Origin: Crotophaga sulcirostris
Lineage: Eukaryota > Chordata > Aves > Cuculiformes > Crotophagidae
Assembly: GCA_013397455.1 (NCBI GenBank)
Contig: VYZB01000026.1
Span: 1,825,074 to 1,889,073 of the forward strand
DNA length: 64,000 nt
Reading direction: 5' to 3'
In this document: positions 38,901 to 50,138 of the stretch, in pieces
Position numbering within the stretch: position 1 is the stretch's first letter
How the letters are laid out: each line of letters begins with the position of its first letter
Made by a program: the position numbers and the translations under genes
Notes under the pieces: model-generated
Database searches by the model: none
What the model was told of the DNA's origin: nothing
The model's input: only the letters and a program-made list of their open reading frames with translations

Positions 38901-41809
38901 CCCGTTTCTTTTGACAATGAACTTTGTCTATGGTTTCAAAATGTTTACATAAATGATAGTACATAAAAGGAAAGGTGGGGAATAGTGACTCTGATCTGTT
39001 TGACCAGCCACTTAAAATTGTTCATTGAAACACAGCAATTCTACTTGAGAATTAGACTACTTGAGAATTAGCCCTGCTCTATGGGTCCAGTAGTAGCCAG
39101 GTCCAGGTTCTTCTGGGAAACAAGCAAAAGAATCAAGAAGGTGACAATTGTAAAAGACGGACAAAGGATTTCCTAATAACAATTTGACTTAATTTTTTTT
39201 TATTAGTTCTAAAAAATCTTATAGCGTATGTTAATATTCTTCCCAGTCCTATAAATTGTCATTTTGTCTTGTAATCCAGTTAATGCAAAGCTACTGTTAC
39301 TACCACTCCTTGGGTGTTTGATATGGAAATGAACGCGTCTAGCCTGTGTCTGCTACACTGGCCACAGGCTACCATACATCAGTTTATGGAAACAATGCAA
39401 ATAAGAAGTATCAGGTTTTGGCAGACAAGGCTTAATTCAGCAAGAGGTTAAGGAAGTTGATTTCAGCCCAGAAGAGCATTTATACAAGTTCTTAAATCAG
39501 TGATTCCCAAGACTCTCTCATTTGTAGTGTCTTCAGAAAGACCAGCTCTGTGATAAATACTGAACAGCACTTATGGTTTCACATTTCTTTGCTATTCTCT
39601 GAAGACTCTTTAGAAGTCATAGATTTCCAAAGGTGTCAGGTACCACAGATTGAAAATCATTGTTTTAAATGAGGCACGGCTGTTCACCTAACTGTATGGT
39701 TATGTGGTTTAGTTGTATAGACCTTCTAGTGCAAACCATTTAGAATACGTACTTAACAGTGCATTATACAATAAGGTCCAATTGTATTTAGTGTGTATAG
39801 GAGTTTCTGAAAATCTATATTATTTCTTATGTATGATAATATTTACATTATTTGTTATTTACAAATTCTAAAAGTACAGTCTCTAGTTCAAGTATTTCAT
39901 CTTTTTCTTCATGTCATCATTTGAAAAGCAGTGTAAACCACCAGTACAACATTGCCAGAGAGAGACAGAAGTGAGATTTAAATGTATTTTGTCTTTTTTT
40001 CTTTTTTTAATCTGGGGTGGCTAATGACTACTTACTGTGTAGTTTTTCTGTTCATTCACATGTCAACTGCATTTCATTGATTGCTAAGGGAAAACTTAAA
40101 GGTTTCAATTTTATTTTACTCATTTTAATCAACATTGGTTACTAAATGCTCACTTTATAAATCTGCACTGCATAAAAGAAATCACATGTCCTTGATGGCT
40201 CTGACTTTTATGGCCATAGAATACTGGGAAACTTCATGGTTTGAAAGCTACATGAAAATAATAACAGTTCTTATTCTTCTTGCTATGCCCTAGCTGAGGG
40301 GGTTTGTGTGGAGAGGAGGATTTGACAGAAAGATATCTGAAATATTATTCATTTAGATCTGAAGATAAACAGTAAGTGGGGGATTTTGAAAGTACTCAGT
40401 GTTGACCTAAATATTTTCAGTTCCTACAGAAATAAATGCTAAAGCTCCTGTTGTCTTCAACAATACATGGGTTTAAGAACACTACCTTTGCCTTTCTTTG
40501 TAATAAGACAAAGTCACAGCTAATCTACAATACATATGGTCTCCCAAGTTCATTGCTTTTTCAGAATAGTTACAAAAGTCAAAAGCCAAAAGCATGGATA
40601 AATCCCAAAGAAACTGAATTTTGCTTTCTATATTTAGAGGTGATCATGCTGTTATTTTTAACTGCTTCATGATATGACTGTAGAGCTCAGATTTTGGCCT
40701 CCTTGTTTTCCAAAAGCCTCTGCATTGCTGTAAATATGTCTAGTAGACAGTCTTATTAAACTATTTCTCTGTTTCTATTCCAGTGCTTCTGCCAAGGTGC
40801 TCTGCACACAGTTTTTCAAGCCATAAAGAATCTGGTTAAAATTATCCTATCTACACTTCTTCATCAATTCAGTCACATTTTCTGGATAAAGAAATTAAAT
40901 TTTGTAGGTTTTGTCCCCAGAGCAGGTCCACATTACGTGGCAGAGTAAACCATTTTCTATTTAGCCCATCAATGCCAGTGTATTCATGGATAGCAGTTGA
41001 AAATGTGAAAAAGAATCACCTGTGATTCCATTTGTTACAGTGCTTACATCTTAAAAGTTTTAGCTCCAGCTGCTAATCTTTGCCTGTACATGTGATACAT
41101 GGGCTATAAAAAGTAAACACAATGTATTGCCCTTGATATAATTCACATCAATTATGCACAGCTCTTTTAATAGTCCAATGGCTTCTGAATATTTATAATT
41201 TCAAGAGAAAAGGAATCAATTATTAACATTTTTATTCACATTTCACTATGTTTGAAACACAGATCTATTAATAGAAATAAAGATAAACTGAATTTCCCTC
41301 CATTCTGGATTGTTAAACTAGTTAATGCTAGTATTTTAAATGCATTTTTAGCTCTGTTCTGTGGAAGAGAGCATCCATTGCTGTCTGAATTCATAGTCAT
41401 AAGCCTGCTGGTGCCAGTTGCTATAGTCTGCCAACACGGTTGGTATGCAAGACCTCCCACCTTCAGAGCAGTTTTACCTGGAGGTGACAGCACTCATCTA
41501 ACCCTGTGGAAGATTAGCTGAGGGAGTTAAATCAAATCCCACAATGCGGTGACAATCACAGTATGTAGATCTGCCTTCTCTGGAGACTTTTTATTTGTCT
41601 AAGAAGGTAGGCTCATCTCCCACTGGGGAACTTCACCCATTTTCTGGGTCACTCTCTTCAAAACCATAAGCTTTCCAAGTCCTTGCAAGCAGAAGAGAAA
41701 CCTGAGCATCCAACACACTTCCTCTAAACCATAAAGATGTTGGTAAGTGCCTTTGATAAGCGGGAAGCCGAGCTGAGGACACGTAAAAGATATCACAGCC
41801 GGAGGGAAG
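38901..41809. other. Unique non-coding DNA, no gene seen
   Basis: Open frames are at most 89 codons and unremarkable. A small 16-base tandem duplication lies at 39041-39071. A T/C-rich run is found at about 39990-40010. No interspersed repeat was recognised. Confidence 0.5.
39041..39071 (+). repeat. Tandem 16-base duplication
   Basis: CTACTTGAGAATTAG occurs at 39041-39055 and at 39057-39071, giving a period of 16 with identical copies. Confidence 0.93.
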
Positions 41810-41826
41810 CCAGGCAGGCAGGCAGA
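41810..41826 (+). repeat. AGGC microsatellite
   Basis: About four AGGC/CAGG units in a row (CCAGGCAGGCAGGCAG). A short tetranucleotide tract with no evident function. Confidence 0.85.
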
Positions 41827-44800
41827 CACCTGGCTTGACACTGTCTAAGATTCAGCACTTTCAAGGCTAGTTTTTAAAGGATTTCAGTGCTTATCAGGGT
41901 CATCAAGCATCAAATCCTTCTTGGATCTTTGCTTTTCAGAGCAGCGTCTCAGTAAATTTTCACTAAGAGGAAATTTTTTAATAACTTATATCAGCAGACA
42001 AATTAGCACTAATCTCAGATAAAGTTCTAGGGAACACAAAACAGATTGCAGTTTTCATATATATTTAAACAGTCAAGTAAACCCTATAGGGAGTTACCTC
42101 ACCTAATAAGCTATTTTAAAACATCGTGTCTTATTCTCACTGAAGCCATATTTTGTGTGAATCAATAGATGGTGCTAGGACAAGGCATGACCCCTTCACC
42201 CAGATGCCACAGAGAGAACAGGGTATGGAGGGATGTAAGAACCAAAATAATTTATGTCCATATTTTTAAGCATAGTTATTTTTATAATTAACATTTCCAA
42301 ATGCTCAGTTCACTTCCAGCATGTTCTTGCCTGCACACCTGGGTGCCCCAACAATTTTGAAATGTGTTAGTTTTGGAACTTTTATTTTAAGACCAACCTG
42401 AAATATAAAACCTGATTATATTACTAATTTAAAACAGATTCTGTTTGGTTTCAGCCTATGTCTCTATATGGCACTTCCCATGTCATTTGTGATATTTTCT
42501 GTCTTACAATCTTTACTGCAAATAGAGTAATTTAAGAATCTCACTTTCATTAATTATGCTTCAATTAAGGGTAACTTGAGGGAAAATATCCACCATAGAA
42601 AAAAAAAGAAAAAAGAGAAAAAGAAAAAAGGAAGAAGTTTATTGGGTGATTCTAAATATGATCGACCCCCATGGTTTTTAACTTGCTTTTCTCTGGGAAG
42701 ACCCTATCATACTACTTCAAGACAACACTGACTTGTGATTTTGGTCACATCAACTCAGATATCTTTGCAATTCTAACTATGAAACCAGTGATGGGCTGCA
42801 GAATAATTCCTTCATTCAAGTCTGAAACAGTGGGCTGCTGACTTTCAACACATAGCCAATTCTTTGCCGTGCTTTTGGATGACCCAGGGTATGAATTCAC
42901 TATGAACTCATCGCAGGGGAATAACCAGGAAGACAAAATAATCTGTGTAGTTCTAGCCAAAATTTTGATCACTTTTGAAGCATCCACAGCTGGGGATTGC
43001 CCTAAAATTACACTCAGGAACACACTAATGTGCCTTGGGTTGCCAAAGCCCTACGGTTGGCAACAAGTATTTATGGCACTTTTCATGGCAGCCACCTGAG
43101 CATCTCTGAAAAATATCAGTGTGACGGCATTGCAGTAAGTGTCCTGCAGAGATTTCTTGAAGAATTGCCTCATGTTCTCAGTGTGTTCCTCTTGTTTGGT
43201 AACTAATTCCAGTTCAAGAAGTTTTTTTCAGGCAATGAATTTACCTCCTTTCTGAAGATGTGCCCAATATCCTCTGGAATAGCACTGGAATGAGCAATGA
43301 AACGTGTATCCAGATTCAATGACTGCCTCATGTAGGAAATTAAAACTATGGTTACCTTTGCAACGAATTGTTTATCTCATTGGCTTTCCATAAAAACCTT
43401 AGTGGAGTAGTTGGATTTTTAAATATTATGGTTCAATTTCTCCCCTTTGCTGATGCAAAAGAGAGGAAGGAATCATTACTGATGTCAGATGGGACAGGCC
43501 ACACTGAGCACTTTTTAAGGCATCAGTTCTTGCCCAGTACCCAGTTTCCAACCTTACCTACGGTCAGCACCTAATCAGAAGTCATAGTTTCTCTGGTTTC
43601 TTCAGTAAGTTGGCAACACAGCATGTAGTTCTAGTTATCACATGTTAGGACAGAATAAGTACAATAAAATTTTTTAATACAATAAATAAAGAGGAATGAT
43701 GCAATTGTTTATTTCCTTGAGCACAAGAAGAGGGCTATTCAAAGATGCAATGGGACAACAGGTTTAAAGAAAATGTCAATGTTTTTTCTTCATAAGGCAC
43801 AGTTAAAACGTTAAACTCACTGCCATGGGGTATTGTGAATGCAAAAATAAAACACCTAAAAGAAATAATAGAGAATTCCTCCCGGAGAGCTCCAAGCACT
43901 TAAAAAAACCAAACCAAACCAAAACAAAACACAAACACCTCCAAATTATGGGCCAGATACAGCTGCCGACTCAAAATGTCCTCAGTTTAATGATGAGGAT
44001 TGGTAAATTTTACCGAGGCAGGATCATCCTCTACCTACTACAATTTATTTTTTTTTTTTTGTATCCACGGTAAAATGTTCTTAATAGATCTATTATCAGA
44101 CAAAAGATGCAAGCTAGATGAATTTTTGGTCTGACCTACTGTGATTGCTTTGTATGCACATGACACATGAAGCTTTTGCTACCTCTGTTTACAAAATCTT
44201 CTTTATAATTCCATGGCTGTTCAGAGGCAGGTGGAGAAAAACAACAGAGTTGATTTAAAACTACTTTGAATACACTTGTAAGGTAGAAATGCAAGCCTTT
44301 TCTCAGTAAAAGCACAATTGTTAGTGACATGTAGGTCAATGCCTGCATTATTTAAAATGTGCTTTTGCTCATTGCAAGTATCAGCCTTGAAACTGGCCCC
44401 ACAAATTCTTCTCCTCTAAATTTCCTGCGCACTCTTTTCTTTGAAATCTTCCAGGCTACCAAAATCTCTACAAATTTGTTGTGATTCTCTCCTAGTTAGA
44501 AAAAGGTGAAAATATGAGAAGATATTTTAAAGCAAAAACTAAAGGCTTGGGCAGGGTTGGGATTTAGACATCTTATTTCCCACTTTTTGGGTAGGCAGAC
44601 CTTGTTAGGAAGCGCCATGCTGCTGCATGGGTTACAGCATCTGTGATAGGAGCCTGGTTTTGTCATTTGAGTGAAGATGAACATGATCATAGTTGAAAGC
44701 TTTTCAGTTAACCCCAGCCAAGACAATGCCAAATAAGCCAAAAATCATTATGACTCCTGCACTCATTGATAAAGTGTGATGTGTCTATGTGAGTCAGGGA

Positions 44801-44860
44801 AAAAACCCTCAATTTCTGTTACTTTTTAAGTAGTTGAGCTTTTAACATTTTTATAATTAT
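41827..44860. other. Unique non-coding DNA, no gene seen
   Basis: Open frames up to 92 codons overlap on opposite strands (42745-43099) and look like chance. The stretch contains the purine tract at 42596-42637, a CCAAA/ACAAA-rich patch at about 43908-43935, and a T run at about 44047-44060. No recognised mobile element. Confidence 0.5.
42596..42637 (+). repeat. Polypurine (A/G) tract
   Basis: About 42 bases of pure A and G, mainly A runs broken by single G. Homopurine strands of this type can slip and can adopt unusual DNA structures. No element is recognised next to it. Confidence 0.9.
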
Positions 44861-44936
44861 ACAGCCTGGGAGTTGATTTCTTCTCCCAGTATTTGTGATT
44901 CTAATTAAACCTCACATTTATTATTAACACTGCATC
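44861..44936 (+). repeat. Diverged duplicated unit, copy 1
   Basis: Paired with 45074-45146. Shared blocks in the same order are ACAGCCTGGGA, a T/C-rich stretch, AGTATTTG, AATTAA, CTCA, TTTATTA and TGCATC, roughly three-quarters identical by eye. Weaker similarity may continue to about 44985. The unit contains TAATTAA, a homeodomain-type core. An old duplication inside what looks like a regulatory block is one reading; two copies of an unlisted ancient repeat is the other. Confidence 0.65.
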
Positions 44937-45073
44937 CTATTTTGTATATGAAAACAACCTCTGGAGACGCTGTTCAGTTGTGCTGTGACACCCGAGGCCT
45001 TGCGCCTCTCTAATTATTGAGACCTGCCTCTGCCCCATTAGGGCATGGCCCCATTTGATCCCCTCTTGCTTTT
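44937..45073. promoter_or_regulatory. Possible regulatory spacer between duplicated units
   Basis: A complex, G+C-richer 137-base spacer (GGAGACGCTG, GACACCCGAGGCC, TCTAATTATTGAGA, TGCCTCTGCCCCATTAGGGC). It is flanked on both sides by the duplicated unit, carries a TAATTA core at 45011-45016, and shares a 15-mer with 38773-38787. It is suggestive of a conserved element, not proof. Confidence 0.2.
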
Positions 45074-45146
45074 ACAGCCTGGGAATGGTTTCTTTTTCTA
45101 GTATTTGAAGTTCAAATTAAGTCTCATGTTTATTAGTAAGTGCATC
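45074..45146 (+). repeat. Diverged duplicated unit, copy 2
   Basis: Second copy of the unit at 44861-44936, offset by 213 bases. The AGTATTTG, AATTAA and TGCATC blocks are kept, with a one-base and a two-base gap relative to copy 1. Possible weaker similarity extends to about 45187. Confidence 0.65.
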
Positions 45147-46689
45147 ATTTCAGAAGAAGAATACAAGCCTTCTGAGAAAGATCAGAGAGCGCTGTGCTGA
45201 GCTGAAGCCACCAAGGGATTCCCAGCAGTATGGAGGAGCTCGGGTCAGCAGCAACACTACTTGCAGAATTAGCTTTACAGCAAACAAATCAAAAAAAAAA
45301 AAAACCACATCTGCAAATTATATCAGGGGCCCACAACAAAAGCCTGAAACTTAAGAGAGGTGCTCTCAGCTAGTTTTGTTAAAAGTGCAAAGAAATTCAG
45401 GTCAGAGCATAAGCCATCCATAAACTAAATGTTCATTGCTTTGTGAACTGTGAATCAATAGAGAAGAGGACAAGGGTAGCAGGGTGACAAGCAATGAGTA
45501 TGAAGCCAGGGAGGGAAAGCTTTTTATCCTATCTTTGCTCTGTTCAAGGAAGTATCACCCCCTCTCATCACTGTGACTACTGTCACAGGCTCATCCAAAG
45601 CCCTCAGGATGTCATTGCGAGGTGTACAAATCAGAACAGCTGTTCTGACAGTCAGGCCTTTACACACATCCTGTTCTCATGCATGTGTCCATTGTAGGTT
45701 TTAACCAAGACTAACATAACTAACATAACACAGTCAAAAGAAATAGAAATGTGAAGTGGTGAACATGAACTTGTATTGCAGCCTGAGCTCTGTTGCTGGT
45801 TCTGCTGTGGGCTCACTTTAAGATCATATATAGAATTAGATGAACAGTTTCTTATTCGAACTTCACTTGCTGCTTTTCTCTCCAGTGCTTTTGCCCTGAT
45901 ATTTCACCATGTTTTAATCAACTCTGTTCTGCTGCTGACTCCGTATCTGCCTCTGATATACAATTGGCTCTGTGTCTGCTCACGACTCAGAGTCATCAGT
46001 TTAAATGTAACCAGGAGATGTGACTGCAAAAATAACACATTTTCTGTGAGGTATCAAGATTTCAGCTTTTTTTATTTTTACTCACAAGAATATCATCCTC
46101 AGCCCTATGAACTCATGCTTGCTTTGTAGATCTGGAGTCACTTATCTGCAATGAAACTGGAACAAATGGAAAAAAAATTCAGCCACTTGAAAGAAGGGAC
46201 AGTATTCCTACAAGGCTGCAGCCATCTGAAGCCTAGATTGGTAGAGATCCAGACAGATGTGAAGCCAATGAAACTGAATCATTTCAATTTTCAGTAAAAT
46301 AATGGTCTTGAATGCAGAGGGCAAAGTCAGGATGACCAAGGAGGTTGTGGAAATAATAAAAAACCATGTCAGGTGTAGAAGCAAGACTATCATATCTTGA
46401 AGGACCAGATAAACCACATCTGTCCCAGTGTTACAAGTTCAGCAAGCAGAGAGTTTTAACTAGAGTTGCTGAGTCTGAGGAACAATTTTATGGCTGGAGC
46501 AAAACAGATGTAGTTCATGCAGAATGTGGATGAATGCACATTTCTGGCTGTTAGCCTGATATGAAGGGGCCTTACAGGGCTGGAAGGCTCTTGAATACTA
46601 GCAAATAGAAGAGCAAATAAATGAAGGAAAATGATATATTAAATAAATATGACAATTTAGAAAACACAGGCTGTGCTGGTACCTCTCCT
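45147..46689. other. Non-coding DNA, no gene seen
   Basis: The longest frame (45776-46129, +, 117 codons) is rich in Leu, Phe and Cys but matches no family I know and is within chance length. A run of 14 A lies at about 45290-45304. The last few hundred bases may contain further decayed parts of the LINE called next. Confidence 0.45.
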
Positions 46690-46990
46690 TGATAAGCTAA
46701 CTAATCTTTCAGACAAAAGAAATGCAGTAGATCTAATCTACCTGGAATTCAGTAAAGCATTTAATATATTCCCACATGGGACATTATTAGTAAGGCTAGA
46801 TAAAAAGGGAATTAGCTCCCCACTGGAAGGTGGGAAATAGCTAGAATAAAGGAGATAACCTAATAGGTTGTTTCAAGAGGGAATTACCAGCCTTCAGAGA
46901 GGCTACCTGTGGACTCCCATAGACATCTGGTTTGGAAGCAGCTGCACAGGTGAAATTTGCTGATGCAACAGGGTATGTCTGTGACATCTT
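46690..46990 (+). mobile_element. Ancient CR1-type LINE reverse transcriptase relic
   Basis: One plus-strand frame at about 46715-46805 reads NAVDLIYLEFSKAFN and then FPHGTLL. This matches the CR1/L3-type reverse-transcriptase motif A region (family form VDLIYLDFSKAFDTVPHN). About 200 bases on, another frame reads KFADAT (46953-46970), the counterpart of catalytic motif C FADDT. Both catalytic sites are ruined: the motif A acidic pair is changed (LDF to LEF and AFD to AFN), and the second Asp of FADD is Ala. Frameshifts and a deletion lie between the motifs, including loss of the PQGSVLGP block. The copy is older and more decayed than the CR1 pieces at 21 kb and 63 kb. Its outer limits are uncertain and may reach 47300. 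Confidence 0.75.
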
Positions 46991-49783
46991 TACAGGAAAA
47001 TGAGAGTTTGCTCTTCCCTCAGTTCAGGCCAATAGGGTGTGAACCACATCTAATCCAAAGCTACACAACAAAACAACTGCAGATCTTACATAGTAGATGA
47101 GAGAATGAGAGACTTTTACCCACAAGCAGAACCACATGACATTCGCAAAGGATCTGGTTCACATCTGGCAGGGTTAGACTGCGGTTAGATCAAGTCCACA
47201 AAGGGTTATATAGTTATACCACAAAAGCATATTCAAGATTCAGGACTGCAAGAGGAAGGAGACCTGTGGATTAGAGTAAGAGAAGCAGGACATAAGGACC
47301 CTGAGGTCTAGAAAAATAACTTTTGCTAAAAGTTTATTATTATTAGTAGGAAATACGAAATAGAAAAACCTAAGTACATTAACTATTTCCAGGGTCAATG
47401 TGATCCACAAATGTAGTACAGCAAGGAAAACACTCTCCTAATTACAAACACTTCTATATTATTGTGAAATGCTCTAATAAGTCTGCATTGTATACTATGC
47501 ACAATTACATTCACAAGGACAAGAAAGGTGAGTAGAGAATGCTGCAGACAACACTAGAAGCACTACAAATCCTTTTCTCTGGGGTATTTTTTTTTTGGTG
47601 GTTTCACCACATGCATGGCCATGTCCTTTTTCCTCATTTACTTACTATGCCAGCTGTTAAGGTGGGATTCTGTATAATGGATGAAGTTGTGCTTTGTCTC
47701 CTTCTGGCTAATACCGATAACATGAACATTTCTTTTTTGTTTCGGGACAAAGTCACAGGAGTTAATTTAAGCTATAACAGTAAGAGAGAAGTCCTCATCA
47801 AATCAGACACTGATCTCAGCTGGGAGGAGGTAAATGAGTTCTATGTGGTAATTTAAAAATCTGTTCCTTATTGTTTCTCAGCTGTTAGCTGTTGCCTCCC
47901 AACTGGGCTTGTGTTTGACTGTGTGCTAATTGGACCCAAAAAACATTGGTAAGAAGGGTCAAAGAGCCAAAACCTTGGTTTGGATCTTGGCTCATGATAC
48001 AGGGAAGTCATGTGTGCTCTGTTTAGCACCTGGAAAATGAAATGTTTATATGAAACAGAGGACAAGATTAGCACAACAACAAATTGCCTTAACCTGACCA
48101 TAAATGTGTTTTGGCTGGAATTCTTTCTAAAATAGTTCTCATGGTCATAGCAGTGGGATTCTGGAAAATCCATTTCTGGAAGGAATTGCATGGCACCCCT
48201 TCCAGCCAACATGAGAGGTCAGGCTCAGCAGTTGTGGGCACCACTTCAAGTTCTTTATTCTTACCTTTGAGAGAATTGTTAAGAAAACTCCATAATTCTG
48301 CAGCTTAGATCACAATGGGTGAGCCAGGAAAAAAATTCAAAACACAGCTTGACTTTTGGTTCCCAGGTGGAGTTTGCAGAACTGGCATTTACAACAACCA
48401 TCTGATCTCATTAGATATGGAAGCCATCAAGAGATGATAAACATGGAATCCCATAGCACCATTTTTGCAGTTATACTTTAGGAAATAAACAGCATTTAAT
48501 GCCAAGCTGAATAAAAAGGTGCCATTTGAAATACTGTCATCTTCATCTGTTGACTAAGGAAAAGTGTGAGGACGGTGCAAACTCCCCCCAAATCAGGAGT
48601 CACACAGACCTATTGTTAGCTTCCTGGTAGGTATAAGAGCTCAAAGGGTGAATCATAAGAGGGAATTTAGACAAGGTAATGTGCTTAAGATTCAGCTGCA
48701 TAGCAGCCAGTGGCAGAATGACACTGTGTATATGTACAGTTTCCAAAAAGCATTCTCTGCATGTGAACTATTCAACAAACTCATATGATATGATACGTTT
48801 GTTCAGACAGCTGTTTCTGCTTGCCAGGTGGGTTTGTCCATGCTCTCTGACTTCTGTACAACAATCTGGGGTTTTTTGTGTGTGTTTTCTCTTGAGAATA
48901 TGCCTTCAAGAAATAGTTATTTTCTCCTTAAAGTTTCAAAAGCACAAAATGTTGATAGAAAAGAGCTTTCAACTTTTTCATAAATAAGAGTAAATATAAC
49001 CATAGGAAAGGTGAATGAATAAGATTTACTGCGCCTAATTTGTACTTAATAAATACTGCTCATAAAGGATAATGTTCACATTACTTGATTGAATGAGATT
49101 GTGAAATAAGAAGGGCCATTAATGACGATCACAATAAAGTTTTATGTTAGTACTCCTTTCAGATTTATTGAATGAGGGAATAGCTGCTCTGTACATCCTT
49201 GGAAATCAGAGAGAGGTACTTGGCTTTGAATTGTTCTGGGACCAGAGGATGTACTACATTGTTGATTCCTACTGTATTTCTTGCTGGCAGAAGCAGGATT
49301 TTTTAAAGAACAAGTGCCACTGATTTTTAATTTTTTAAGGTCTTTTCCTTCATTTCAACAAGCAATATGTAAGGCTGCTAAAATAAATGGATGTGACCAG
49401 ACACATAAATGGCGCCTTGGCTAATGAACCTGCTGTGTCTCACTGAACTGAGATGTCTTTTATCATCTCAGTTATTGATGTGGACATAGGTGAAGAACTG
49501 CCTTATAAGATAGAGGAACCAGGAGAATAAGTGGAGAGACACTATTTTCAGCTTGTTCTTTGAGGCAAAACTTGAGGTATATAATATGTATAAACAAATA
49601 GAAATTATTGGTTTATATATGTGCGTGATTATACATGTATAATGTCTCCACAATATGGAGACTACAAGCTATTTTATAAATTCAGACCTCTCCTTATATC
49701 TATTTTAGGATGCAACTTAACCATTAGATCATCCATTTGCCCTTCAGGATATCAAAGGACACATAATTTCAATCTGTTACCCT
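46991..49783. other. Non-coding DNA, no gene seen
   Basis: The first 300 bases may be further LINE remains. Frames of 105 and 114 codons (47539-47856 +, 47868-48212 -) have no recognisable domain. No RNA gene or repeat was recognised. Confidence 0.45.
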
Positions 49784-50138
49784 TTACAGAATCCAAGAAA
49801 TTATTTTTTGTATTTCAGTCAAAGAGATATCAAGCCAATATTTCCAGCATGTGCAAATCTTAACAGTGGATTTAAAATTTGTGTTGAGGTATCCGTATTG
49901 ATCTTCTATATTGTCTGTCACAAGATCAGTGATTTCCTCCTGCTGAGTCAATTTGTCCTCTATGAGAGCTGGAGGATCACCTGATAGATGCCAGGAATAG
50001 GTTCCTCTAAACCAAACAAATGAAACAATATTGGATGCCATGTTACAGGAAGGTATCCTTAGCATAGCAACAACCAGAAACCATCCTGAAATACATTTGC
50101 AAAGGATTTTCTTGGGAATGGTCATTATAGGAGACAGC
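49784..50138 (-). other. Candidate coding exon with splice-acceptor-like edge (unproven)
   Basis: On the minus strand a long pyrimidine tract ending in CTCCTAG (AG at 50140-50139) leads straight into an open frame that stays open to a stop at 49784-49786. The frame includes an ATG at 50125-50123 (MTIPKKILC), then a hydrophobic stretch (GWFLVVAML) that could act as a signal peptide. An acidic, charged segment with good coding feel follows (ALIEDKLTQQEEITDLV, DNIEDQYGYLNTN). A weak donor-like GTTAAG occurs at about 49864. I do not recognise the protein. A frame of this length is expected once or twice by chance in a window of this size, so this is a lead and not a gene call. Alternatives are a degenerate retrocopy or pure chance. 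Confidence 0.2.

Noticed and set aside
42745..43099. Overlapping frames of 92 (-) and 76 (+) codons as a possible exon or processed pseudogene
   Set aside because: No similarity to a known protein, no poly-A tail or target duplication, and opposing frames of this size are expected.
45776..46129. 117-codon hydrophobic plus-strand frame
   Set aside because: Resembles a membrane protein only through Leu/Phe richness, which T-rich DNA produces automatically; no family motif seen.
47539..47856. 105-codon plus-strand frame ending in a coding-like charged segment
   Set aside because: No splice acceptor or domain could be made out, and it overlaps a T run; not enough for a call.
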